Assembly: GCA_002428055.1 (NCBI GenBank)
Contig: DIZY01000133.1
Span: 9,623 to 35,583 of the forward strand
From: Helicobacteraceae bacterium UBA6016
GTDB taxonomy: Bacteria > Campylobacterota > Campylobacteria > Campylobacterales > UBA6016
Direction of reading: 5' to 3'
DNA: 25,961 nt
Shown here: one piece after another, positions 7,273 to 13,693 of the stretch
Numbering within the stretch: the first letter of the stretch is position 1
Layout: every line of letters starts with the position of its first letter
Position numbers and translations under genes: made by a program
Notes under the pieces: generated by a model
Database searches by the model: none
Seen by the model: the letters and a program-made list of their open reading frames with translations, nothing else
Told to the model about the DNA's origin: nothing

Positions 7273-7294
7273 AAAAGGAGACAAAGCGGTCTCC
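7273..7294 (-). terminator. intrinsic terminator after the 56-residue CxxC gene
   Basis: On the minus strand, GGAGAC-CGCTTT-GTCTCC forms a perfect 6-bp stem with a 6-nt loop, followed directly by TTTT. It starts about 10 nt downstream of the stop codon at 7305. The short T run makes it moderate rather than strong. Confidence 0.6.
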
Positions 7295-7304
7295 AGTAGA
7301 TTAT

Positions 7305-7475
7305 TTATACTATTTGATAATTATCGCATTCCTCGCAAGCTTCCGTGATTTTTACCATATCGTTTTCATCTTTTTCTAGAAGGTGAAACGCTATACCGTC
7401 CTCTTTTCTTATCCAGTAGGCTTTTTCTTCGTCGTACTCAAAACCTTGAAGAACCTCGCTGTATGCTACTTTCAT
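7305..7475 (-). CDS. small acidic protein with a C-terminal CxxC, function unknown
   Basis: 56 residues, read by hand from the minus strand. It begins MKVAYSEVLQGFEYDEEK and ends in a TEACEECDNYQIV tail. The ATG at 7475 has an AGGAGA ribosome site about five bases upstream, and a hairpin plus T run follows the stop, so the unit looks like a complete monocistronic gene. It is acidic, with no signal peptide or membrane helix. A lone CxxC (residues 47-50) could bind metal as a dimer or take part in redox chemistry, but nothing specific is shown. It is not recognised as a named family; short proteins of this kind are common in Sulfurimonas-like genomes. Confidence 0.72.
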   Translation of the reverse strand: MKVAYSEVLQGFEYDEEKAYWIRKEDGIAFHLLEKDENDMVKITEACEECDNYQIV

Positions 7476-7635
7476 TCGTCTCTCCTAAAAAGATTTTCAA
7501 ACACTAAATGCGCAAAAACCGCCCCAAAACCTTGAGCATACGATTCTGTCTATTTCTGATTTTCATCAGCATAATTTTAACATATTTAGCTTTTAAAACG
7601 AGGGGGTTCCGGCAGTTACTGCAGATACGCTAATT

Positions 7636-7649
7636 AAGCAATATTGCTT
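7636..7649. promoter_or_regulatory. perfect 14-bp palindrome AAGCAATATTGCTT
   Basis: AAGCAAT/ATTGCTT is a perfect dyad centred about 43 bp upstream of the candidate -10 box at 7683. The position suits an activator or repressor site for the downstream envelope operon. Only symmetry and position support this; no regulator is identified. Confidence 0.3.
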
Positions 7650-7682
7650 TGCGCCAATAGAAGCTCAAAAGGCTCTTTAGCG

Positions 7683-7688
7683 TACAAT
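7683..7688 (+). promoter_or_regulatory. candidate -10 box for the envelope operon
   Basis: TACAAT lies 25 nt before the ATG at 7714. An AAGGA ribosome site at 7702-7706 sits 7 nt before the start. No convincing -35 element is seen, which is usual for this phylum. Confidence 0.4.
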
Positions 7689-7713
7689 CTCGTAATTTTT
7701 TAAGGACAACAGT

Positions 7714-8013
7714 ATGAAAAAAACTATTTTGATCTTGACGACACTTGCCATGGTTGCTGCATCTGCCGATAACTTCACGAACAGTACGCCGGCACAAACA
7801 CCTGCGCAGACGATAGCTCCTGTGGCTACGGCGGAACCTAAATACGCTAGCGTCAAAGAGCCGAAAGCTTTTACGAAAAAAGGTAAGAAATCAAAAAAAA
7901 CGGTCAAAAAAATCGCTTCCAAAAAATCTAAAAAACATACGGCGCACGCCAAATCTGGCAAGAAAGTAGCCGCAAAAAAGCATTCAAAAAAATCAAAACA
8001 AAAAAAAGCATAA
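7714..8013 (+). CDS. lysine-rich exported protein, function unknown
   Basis: 99 residues with a clear signal peptide (MKKTILILTTLAMVAASA, cleavage near 18). A short Pro/Thr/Ala-rich linker (about 24-42) follows, then a strongly basic tail of KKxxKK repeats (55-99). There are 27 lysines and only about three acidic residues, so the mature protein is very basic. The tail resembles histone-H1-like or AlgP-like low-complexity tails, but the signal peptide points to the periplasm or outside. It could bind anionic envelope polymers or LPS. That is inference, though its position 13 nt before an envelope glycosyltransferase is consistent with it. The tail is A-rich at DNA level and may vary in length between strains. 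Confidence 0.7.
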   Translation: MKKTILILTTLAMVAASADNFTNSTPAQTPAQTIAPVATAEPKYASVKEPKAFTKKGKKSKKTVKKIASKKSKKHTAHAKSGKKVAAKKHSKKSKQKKA

Positions 8014-8026
8014 GCCCCACTTCTAA

Positions 8027-9424
8027 ATGACGCAAAAAAATATTCTCCTACTCATATCATCCATTACGCTTTTACGCCTCATTGCTGCTCCGTTTTTCGG
8101 CTACGGCGTGGACGAGGCACACTATGTGCTCTACGCTAAGCACCTCGCTCTTAGCTATTTCGACCATCCGCCGCTTGTGGGGTGGACGCACTATATTTTT
8201 TCGTTTTTCGGTGGCGGCGAATTTTGGGCTAGAGTGCCTGCCGTGCTACTGGGTGTAGCGAATAGCTATCTTGTCTATCTGCTTTTAAGAGAGAAGGGCG
8301 AGAGTGCGGCTCTTTGGGCTGTGGCGGGGCTGAATGCTTCGCTTGTGCTTGGCGTACTGTTTTTGACCCTGATGCCGGACTCACTGCTTATCACCCTAAT
8401 GCTTCTTCTTATTTTTGTCGTCAAAAGAGTGGAAAACAATGCGACAGCCGTAAACTACCTGCTTCTCGGTGCGATATTTGGGCTTTTGGGGCTTGCTAAA
8501 TACACGGCGATACTCTTCGTTCCGGCGTTTGTAGTCTATCTTTTTTGGGTGCGAAGAGCGGATATTCTTTTTACGCCAAAATTGTTTATCTCGTTTTTTG
8601 CTGCCCTTCTCTTTATCTCCCCCGTCATCATCTGGAATATACAAAACGACTTTGCAAGCCTAAGCTATCAAGCTTCACATGTCAGCGGCGGAGAGAGCGG
8701 TAGTCTCAAAAACTTCTTTGTTTCCTTGGGGCGGCAGTTTGCAGCATACAATCCCGCACTTTTTCTTATCGCATTTTACGGGCTTTACAAGGCGGTGAAA
8801 TCAAAAGAGTTTCGGCTGGAAATATCGCTGGGAGCGGCGATAGCGCTCTTTATGCTCATCTCCCAGTACCGCCAAGTGGCGCTTCCGCACTGGATAAGCC
8901 CGTTTTTTGCGCTGTTTGTGCCTATCGGGGTCTTCTATCTCTACCATGTGCGCCCTACTTTTGCCAAATGGACGGTAGGCGTCAGCCTCGCCATTGCCCT
9001 CATCATACAAGCGGAGCTTATCGCAAAAGTCGGCAGATTCCCCAACTTCAAATCCCCGTTTCGTGATATATACGGGTGGGATATGGCTTGTGCCAAAGCC
9101 TCAAAACTGCTAAGCGAACAAAACTCTACAAACAAAGCGCTAGCGGTCACAAACTGGAGTATGGCGAGCCGTGCTATCGTCTACTCCTCTGCTCCCGTAT
9201 ACCTAGTGGACGAGCGAAAAGACCAGTTTGACATCTGGCAGAGCGGGGAGCCTATGGGCAAAGAGCTACTCTTTATCAATCCAAAGACATTTAATACCGA
9301 CATTAACGGCTCATACAAGTGCGATACGCTCACAAAAATAGGCGAATACAACGCCACGATAGATGGCGGCATAGTCGAGAGCTTCTCGTATGAGCTTTGC
9401 ACGAACTTTGGCGGCAGAAGATGA
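8027..9424 (+). CDS. GT39-family polyprenyl-phosphate-dependent glycosyltransferase
   Basis: 465 residues, a polytopic inner-membrane enzyme. The N-terminal signature is GYGVDEAHYVLYAKHLA with the catalytic-type acidic pair D29-E30 on the first periplasmic loop. YFDHPPLVGW (44-53) and the arginine in FWARVPAVLLG (67-76) follow, as in ArnT/PMT-like enzymes (PMT_2 domain). About ten hydrophobic segments precede a soluble C-terminal domain (about 340-465). Such enzymes move a sugar from an undecaprenyl-phosphate carrier to lipid A, another glycan or protein at the periplasmic face. Acceptor and sugar cannot be read from sequence. Its ATGA overlap with the PAP2 gene, and uppS next, fit work on polyprenyl-phosphate carriers. 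Confidence 0.88.
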   Translation: MTQKNILLLISSITLLRLIAAPFFGYGVDEAHYVLYAKHLALSYFDHPPLVGWTHYIFSFFGGGEFWARVPAVLLGVANSYLVYLLLREKGESAALWAVAGLNASLVLGVLFLTLMPDSLLITLMLLLIFVVKRVENNATAVNYLLLGAIFGLLGLAKYTAILFVPAFVVYLFWVRRADILFTPKLFISFFAALLFISPVIIWNIQNDFASLSYQASHVSGGESGSLKNFFVSLGRQFAAYNPALFLIAFYGLYKAVKSKEFRLEISLGAAIALFMLISQYRQVALPHWISPFFALFVPIGVFYLYHVRPTFAKWTVGVSLAIALIIQAELIAKVGRFPNFKSPFRDIYGWDMACAKASKLLSEQNSTNKALAVTNWSMASRAIVYSSAPVYLVDERKDQFDIWQSGEPMGKELLFINPKTFNTDINGSYKCDTLTKIGEYNATIDGGIVESFSYELCTNFGGRR

Positions 9425-10026
9425 AAAATAAAATATTTTTTGCCGCTTCCCTTTGTCTTCTAATTGCTTTCACGGCGTTTTCGTATCTATACATCGACAT
9501 CCCTGTCGCCTCTTTTTTTTATGAGACAAAACCGCTTAATGGCTTTTTTGAGATAGTTACGAAGTTTGGAGCGTCAAAGTGGTATCTGATAATTTTTGCT
9601 CTTTTTTTCCTGCTGTTTCGCTATATTTTTCGGCTTCGTGAGGCGGCAAACCGCTTTTTGTATCTCTTTATCGCCGTGGCGGGAAGCGGGCTAATCGTAG
9701 ATGTACTAAAATTTGTTTTTGGAAGAGCGAGACCGAAGCTGTTTTTTGAGCAAAACATCTACGGCATAAAGCTTTTGGGCACGGAGCACCTATACTATTC
9801 GCTCCCCTCGGGACACAGCGCAACCGCCTTTTCGCTTGGCGTAGGTGCGGCGCTGTTTTTCCCTAGGTTTGCATTGGCGCTTTTTGGAGCCGCTGTTTTG
9901 ATAGCGTTCAGCCGCGTAGCCATATCGGCGCACTATCTTAGCGATACGGTGGCGGGGGCGTATATCGGCGTAGTGTTTGCGCTTTGGCTGAAGAGAAAAA
10001 TGATAGAAAAAGGCGTTAGATTTTGA
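9421..10026 (+). CDS. PAP2-family membrane phosphatase
   Basis: 201 residues with several membrane helices. The three phosphatase motifs are intact: KFVFGRARP (97-105), PSGH (129-132), and SRVAISAHYLSD (164-175) with catalytic H171. I start at the ATG at 9421 because it forms an ATGA overlap with the preceding stop and gives a normal signal-anchor N-terminus; an in-frame ATG lies 24 nt upstream inside GT39. Family members remove phosphate from undecaprenyl diphosphate, lipid A (LpxE/LpxF) or phosphatidylglycerol phosphate. Beside uppS and a GT39 enzyme, a polyprenyl-diphosphate or lipid A phosphatase is most likely. A separate uppP gene is present at 19722, so this one may have a different substrate. 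Confidence 0.88.
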   Translation: MKNKIFFAASLCLLIAFTAFSYLYIDIPVASFFYETKPLNGFFEIVTKFGASKWYLIIFALFFLLFRYIFRLREAANRFLYLFIAVAGSGLIVDVLKFVFGRARPKLFFEQNIYGIKLLGTEHLYYSLPSGHSATAFSLGVGAALFFPRFALALFGAAVLIAFSRVAISAHYLSDTVAGAYIGVVFALWLKRKMIEKGVRF

Positions 10027-10700
10027 AACCCCCAAAACATATAGCGATTATCATGGACGGCAACGGCAGATGGGCGAAGCAGAGGGGCAAAATACGCACA
10101 AAAGGGCATGAAGAGGGCGCAAAAAGAGTGCGTGACATTACCGAAGCGGCGGCAAGAGCGGGGGTCAAATATCTTACCCTCTATGCCTTTAGCACCGAAA
10201 ACTGGGCGAGACCAAAAACCGAAGTAGAGTTTTTGATGAAGCTTCTCGAGAGATACCTAACGAGCGAAACGGCGACTTACCAAAAAAACGGTATCAAATT
10301 TGAGGTCATAGGCGACATATCCCGCTTCTCGGACTCCCTTAGAAAAAAGATAGAAGAGGTGCGGGCGGCGACGGCAAATAATAAAAAACTGACGCAGATA
10401 TTAGCGATAAATTACGGCTCAAAAGACGAAATCGTAAGAGCCGTGAAAAAAATGATAGACTCTTCGCTAGAATGCAGTGAAGAAAACTTGACCGCACTAC
10501 TCGATACCGGCGATATGCCGCCCGTGGATATGCTCGTGCGCACCGGCGGCGACAAGCGGCTTTCAAACTTTCTTTTGTGGCAGAGCGCTTATGCGGAGCT
10601 GTTTTTTACGGAGACGCTTTGGCCTGATTTTGGTGAGGACGAGCTGCTTGTTATGATGGAAGAGTTTAAAACTAGAGAGAGGAGATTTGGGAAGGTATGA
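10023..10700 (+). CDS. uppS: undecaprenyl diphosphate synthase (isoprenyl transferase)
   Basis: 225 residues. A cis-prenyltransferase that extends farnesyl diphosphate to the C55 carrier lipid for peptidoglycan and O-glycan synthesis. HIAIIMDGNGRWAKQRG (6-22) holds the catalytic D12. TLYAFSTENWARP (52-64) and VRTGGDKRLSNFLLWQ (172-187) match the family; the last is usually RTSGEQRISN, so GGDKR is a mild variant. The start is a TTG overlapping the previous stop (TTGA). The next downstream ATG lies inside the MDGNG motif and would remove essential residues, so TTG is required. Its own stop overlaps the prepilin peptidase start (ATGA). Confidence 0.96.
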   Translation: MKPPKHIAIIMDGNGRWAKQRGKIRTKGHEEGAKRVRDITEAAARAGVKYLTLYAFSTENWARPKTEVEFLMKLLERYLTSETATYQKNGIKFEVIGDISRFSDSLRKKIEEVRAATANNKKLTQILAINYGSKDEIVRAVKKMIDSSLECSEENLTALLDTGDMPPVDMLVRTGGDKRLSNFLLWQSAYAELFFTETLWPDFGEDELLVMMEEFKTRERRFGKV

Positions 10701-11449
10701 TGTTGTTTGCGCTTTTACTGGGTCTTATCTTCGGCTCGTTTTTGAATGTTCTCATTGTGCGTGTTCCGAAAGAGGAGAGTATTATAAGACCTGCCTCTCA
10801 TTGCCCTGTATGCAAAAATCCAATCAAGTGGTATTACAATATTCCGGTTTTTTCATACCTATACCTCAAAGGTAAGTGTGCCGTATGTGATACCAATATA
10901 AGTCCGGCATATCTACTGGTGGAAGTTTTATCGGGTCTTATTTTTATGGCAGTATTTTTAAAATCGCCAAACATTTTTTATGCTCTTTTTGTCTCCGTAT
11001 CTTTTTCTTTGCTTTTGGCGCTTTCCATCATCGATATAAGATACAAAGAGGTGCCGGATTCCATCAACCTCTCGGCGTTTTTTGCAGGACTCGGAGCGGC
11101 TATGTTTTATGCGCCTATGCCGACATTTATAAATCTAATAAATCTTCTTGAATACGGCAAATCCGCATTTTTGCTTGCCGGATTTTTTGTAATGCTCCGT
11201 TTTACCCTCTCATATTTTCTCAAAAAAGAGAGCTTGGGCGAGGCGGATATCATAGTGGCGGCTACTCTAGGGGCAATGCTGGGAAGCATGAACGGCTTTT
11301 TGGCTATTTTTGTCGGAGCGCTAATCTCTCTCGTTCCCGCTTTTATCTATCGCAAAAAAGGTGTAACCGAGGTAGCTTTCGTGCCGTATCTCGCAATGGG
11401 CGGTTTCGTGGTCTTTATGCTAAAAGAGCAGCTTTGGTTTATGGGCTAA
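10697..11449 (+). CDS. prepilin leader peptidase/N-methyltransferase (type IV, PilD-like)
   Basis: 250 residues. An inner-membrane aspartyl protease that cleaves and N-methylates type IV prepilins or type II secretion pseudopilins. The N-terminal methyltransferase-associated domain has the paired zinc-type cysteines HCPVC (35-39) and KCAVC (60-64). The protease aspartates are in IIDIRYKEVPD (D113) and GEADIIVAATLG (D184). About eight membrane helices are visible. No prepilin or pilus assembly gene is in the window, so substrates are encoded elsewhere. The uppS - peptidase - LptF-like - truA order is also found, as I recall, in Campylobacter jejuni, so the location is ancestral rather than functional. 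Confidence 0.93.
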   Translation: MMLFALLLGLIFGSFLNVLIVRVPKEESIIRPASHCPVCKNPIKWYYNIPVFSYLYLKGKCAVCDTNISPAYLLVEVLSGLIFMAVFLKSPNIFYALFVSVSFSLLLALSIIDIRYKEVPDSINLSAFFAGLGAAMFYAPMPTFINLINLLEYGKSAFLLAGFFVMLRFTLSYFLKKESLGEADIIVAATLGAMLGSMNGFLAIFVGALISLVPAFIYRKKGVTEVAFVPYLAMGGFVVFMLKEQLWFMG

Positions 11450-11453
11450 AGGC

Positions 11454-12509
11454 GTGAAAAGAGTCGAATCTTATATTCTACGAAACTTTTTTTCGTTTTT
11501 TTGGTCGTTTTTTTTCACGCTTTTTGCCGTCTCCTCGCTTATCCTGGTCATTCGCCTAGCCGACTTGACAGGCGTCGTGAGCGTAGACCTGCTGGAGTTT
11601 GCTTCGCTCTATTTTTTTGGCGTACCGCAACTGCTTTTTTACACGATGCCTATCGCCTTTTTCCTCTCAGCCGGATTATCCCTCGCCAAACTCTCTTTTG
11701 ATAGGGAGCTTGTAGCAGTATTCGCCCTAGGCGCAAACATCCGCACCGTGATGATGCCGATAGCCAAAGTCGCCGCTATGTTTAGTGTGACGCTTCTTTT
11801 TATCGGATATTTCATCAACCCGTACAGCTCGGCGGTCGCAAAAAACTTCGTGGAGGGCAAAAAAAGCATCTCAAAACTCAATGTCAGACCAAGCGAAGCG
11901 GGGCAAAAATTTGGCGATTGGCTTGTATTCGTCTCCGGCGAAAAAGACGGAGCATTCGTAGATACGGTACTTTTCTCCGCCTCATCCAAAGCTTCTTTGA
12001 TAGGAGAAAGCGGCGATGAAAAAAACATAAGTAGCACATTCGTATCGGCAAAAAGCGCGCGCATAGAGCCACGAGACGGCGTCGCTACGCTACTTCTAAA
12101 AGACGGCAAAGGGTATAGGCTCGAAAACAACTCCTCAAAACTGCTCTACTTTAACGAGATGAGAATAATGACACAGCCGCAAATAGCGGAGTTCGAGCCA
12201 TCCAACTTCGTCGCATACTGGAAAGAGGGATTGCACGACAAAAAACGGGCGAAAGACTTTAGCGATGTGTTTTTGACAGCAATGTTTCCGCTGATTTCGA
12301 TATTTTTTATTCCAGCGTTCGGCATCATCAACCCTAGATACCAAAAAAACAGGGCGGCTCTACTATTTATCGTCTCTATCGCCTCTTTTTATACGGTTAT
12401 GCTAACTATCAACCCCGTGTTGACATATTTTGGGATAGCGCTCATAACTCCACTCTGGTTTGTGCTCGGATATTGGCTCTACAAAAAAAGCGGGGCGGTT
12501 AAGTTCTAG
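11454..12509 (+). CDS. LptF/LptG-family lipopolysaccharide export permease
   Basis: 351 residues, the normal length. The family forms the membrane part of the LptBFG ABC transporter that extracts LPS from the inner membrane. The sequence shows an N-terminal helix after KRVESYILRNFF, a cluster of helices to about 125, and a periplasmic beta-jellyroll domain (about 140-255, from AKNFVEGKKSISKLNVRPSE). Three C-terminal helices (about 265-345) complete the YjgP/YjgQ layout. LptF and LptG are hard to tell apart; by position this corresponds to the LptF-like gene of Campylobacter. It uses a GTG start four bases after the preceding stop. The partner permease and LptB are not in the window. Confidence 0.88.
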   Translation: MKRVESYILRNFFSFFWSFFFTLFAVSSLILVIRLADLTGVVSVDLLEFASLYFFGVPQLLFYTMPIAFFLSAGLSLAKLSFDRELVAVFALGANIRTVMMPIAKVAAMFSVTLLFIGYFINPYSSAVAKNFVEGKKSISKLNVRPSEAGQKFGDWLVFVSGEKDGAFVDTVLFSASSKASLIGESGDEKNISSTFVSAKSARIEPRDGVATLLLKDGKGYRLENNSSKLLYFNEMRIMTQPQIAEFEPSNFVAYWKEGLHDKKRAKDFSDVFLTAMFPLISIFFIPAFGIINPRYQKNRAALLFIVSIASFYTVMLTINPVLTYFGIALITPLWFVLGYWLYKKSGAVKF

Positions 12510-12511
12510 CC

Positions 12512-13240
12512 GTGAGGGTACTTACTATTACGGAGTACGACGGAAGCCGCTTTTTCGGCTCACAAATTCAAGCCTCAACAAAAGAGACGGTCATGGGCAG
12601 ACTCGGCGAGGCATTGGAGTCGGTCGGTATATTCGCAGCACCTCTTGCATCGGGCAGGACGGATAGCGGCGTTCATGCCCTTTGCCAACCTATAACCTTC
12701 GATATTCCGCCTTACTGGGAGAGTGAGCTTGGCAAATTAAGAGCGCACCTCAACCACAAACTAGCCCCATACATAAAAATCAAAAAAATCACACCAGTCG
12801 AAGACGATTTTCACCCGAGGTTTCACGCAAAAAAAAGAGTCTACCGCTACGCCCTCAAAATAGGAGAACACGATCCGTTTTTGTCGGATTATATGACATT
12901 CGTCAAGGCGCTGGAAATGGCAAAAATCGAAAAAGCGATAAAGCTATTCGAGGGAGAACACGACTTTGGACTCTTCAAAAAAAATGGAAGCGAAGAGAAA
13001 AGTAGTGTGCGTATCATCTATAAAGCCTCTTTTTATCGCCGCAGAGATTTATATATCTTTAGGTTTGAGGCAAATAGCTTTCTACGAAGCCAGATACGGC
13101 TAATGATGGGTGCACTCCTTGACATATCAGAGGGCAAAATAACAGATGAAGAGCTAAAAGAGCAAATAGAGGGCACACAAAGACACACCGCCCGCATAGC
13201 GCCCCCGAACGGACTTTATTTGTCAAAAGTGTTTTATTAA
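12512..13240 (+). CDS. truA: tRNA pseudouridine(38-40) synthase
   Basis: 242 residues. Converts uridines 38-40 of the tRNA anticodon arm to pseudouridine. The N-terminal strand RVLTITEYDGSRFFGSQIQ, the catalytic loop ASGRTDSGVHA (46-56, nucleophile D51), and the later block RFEANSFLRSQIRLMMGAL (a form of the FLRxQIRxMMG motif) are typical. GTG start two bases after the LptF stop. It closes the operon and runs toward dgkA, with the second copy of the intergenic repeat in between. Confidence 0.95.
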   Translation: MRVLTITEYDGSRFFGSQIQASTKETVMGRLGEALESVGIFAAPLASGRTDSGVHALCQPITFDIPPYWESELGKLRAHLNHKLAPYIKIKKITPVEDDFHPRFHAKKRVYRYALKIGEHDPFLSDYMTFVKALEMAKIEKAIKLFEGEHDFGLFKKNGSEEKSSVRIIYKASFYRRRDLYIFRFEANSFLRSQIRLMMGALLDISEGKITDEELKEQIEGTQRHTARIAPPNGLYLSKVFY

Positions 13241-13243
13241 TTT

Positions 13244-13319
13244 CTGCCGCTTCATGCGGCTAACTTCAGCGGCTTAGCGCCCAGCGTAGCCAAAGCGGGC
13301 TTTGCTCGCTTTGGCGTAC
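13244..13319. repeat. two-hairpin intergenic repeat, copy 2 (REP-like)
   Basis: Second copy of the element at 5051-5120, again between convergent genes (truA and dgkA). Hairpin 1 is GCCGC/GCGGC (13246-13250 with 13256-13260). Hairpin 2 pairs GTAGCCAAAGCGGGC (13286-13300) with GCTCGCTTTGGCGTAC (13304-13319) around a TTT loop. Apart from one bulged G and one G-T wobble, at the same places as in copy 1, pairing is complete. The CTGCCGC start, GCGGCTAACTT, TTAGCG, AGCGTAGC, CGGGCTTT and GCGTAC blocks are shared, while the stem cores differ in a compensatory way. Confidence 0.88.
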
Positions 13320-13330
13320 AATTTAAATAT

Positions 13331-13693
13331 TTATAGGACAAATTCTCCCATCAACACCGCCGTCCAGACCAAAAAAGTAAAAACCACCGAAACCAATACT
13401 ATCGCCGCCGCCGCATCTTTAGCTTTTTTTGCCCGCTCGTCATACTCTAGCGTCACGAGATCCACGGTGCGCTCTATTGCACTATTGACTATCTCGGCGA
13501 TAATTATCGGGAACATGGAGAAAAACAGCACAGCTTTTGAAATACTCGATATTTCAAGTAGCGCAATAAGCGTAGTTGCCCCGACGAAAAGGGCTATCTC
13601 TATTTGAAGCGGCGTCTCGTTTTTGAGAACTTCCAAAAAGCCGTCTATGCCGTGGCTTGTATTTTTGATGATATTAAATTTTTTTCTTGCCAT
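13331..13693 (-). CDS. dgkA: diacylglycerol kinase
   Basis: 120 residues, the size of the small trimeric prokaryotic DAG kinase. Three membrane helices are seen (about 30-48, 52-70, 97-116). The active-site block is EIVNSAIERTVDLV (67-80; E67, N70, E74, D78), and KDAAAAIVLV follows (92-101). It phosphorylates diacylglycerol, recycling lipid released when phospholipid head groups are moved to other polymers. I start at the ATG at 13693; an upstream in-frame extension overlaps the preceding gene and lacks family similarity. The start shares a base with the stop of the HD-GYP gene (TAATG), placing dgkA as the last gene of the FIST/kinase operon. Confidence 0.93.
   Translation of the reverse strand: MARKKFNIIKNTSHGIDGFLEVLKNETPLQIEIALFVGATTLIALLEISSISKAVLFFSMFPIIIAEIVNSAIERTVDLVTLEYDERAKKAKDAAAAIVLVSVVFTFLVWTAVLMGEFVL

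Larger units (their letters stand above)
7476..7713. other. 238-bp divergent intergenic region
   Basis: Lies between the CxxC gene (leftward) and the lysine-rich exported protein gene (rightward) and must hold promoters for both. Seen here: an AT-rich stretch with CATAATTTTAAC near 7570-7581, a perfect 14-bp palindrome at 7636-7649, and a -10-like TACAAT at 7683-7688. No tRNA, known riboswitch or further open frame was recognised. Confidence 0.5.

Noticed and set aside
7660..7690. Possible third copy of the repeat (AAAAGGCTC...TTTAGCGTACAAT) before the lysine-rich gene
   Set aside because: Only the GCGTACAAT end resembles the repeat; the stem arms do not pair and the GCCGC hairpin is missing.
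7714..8013. Cytoplasmic histone-like DNA-binding protein
   Set aside because: The basic tail fits, but the clear N-terminal signal peptide argues for export.
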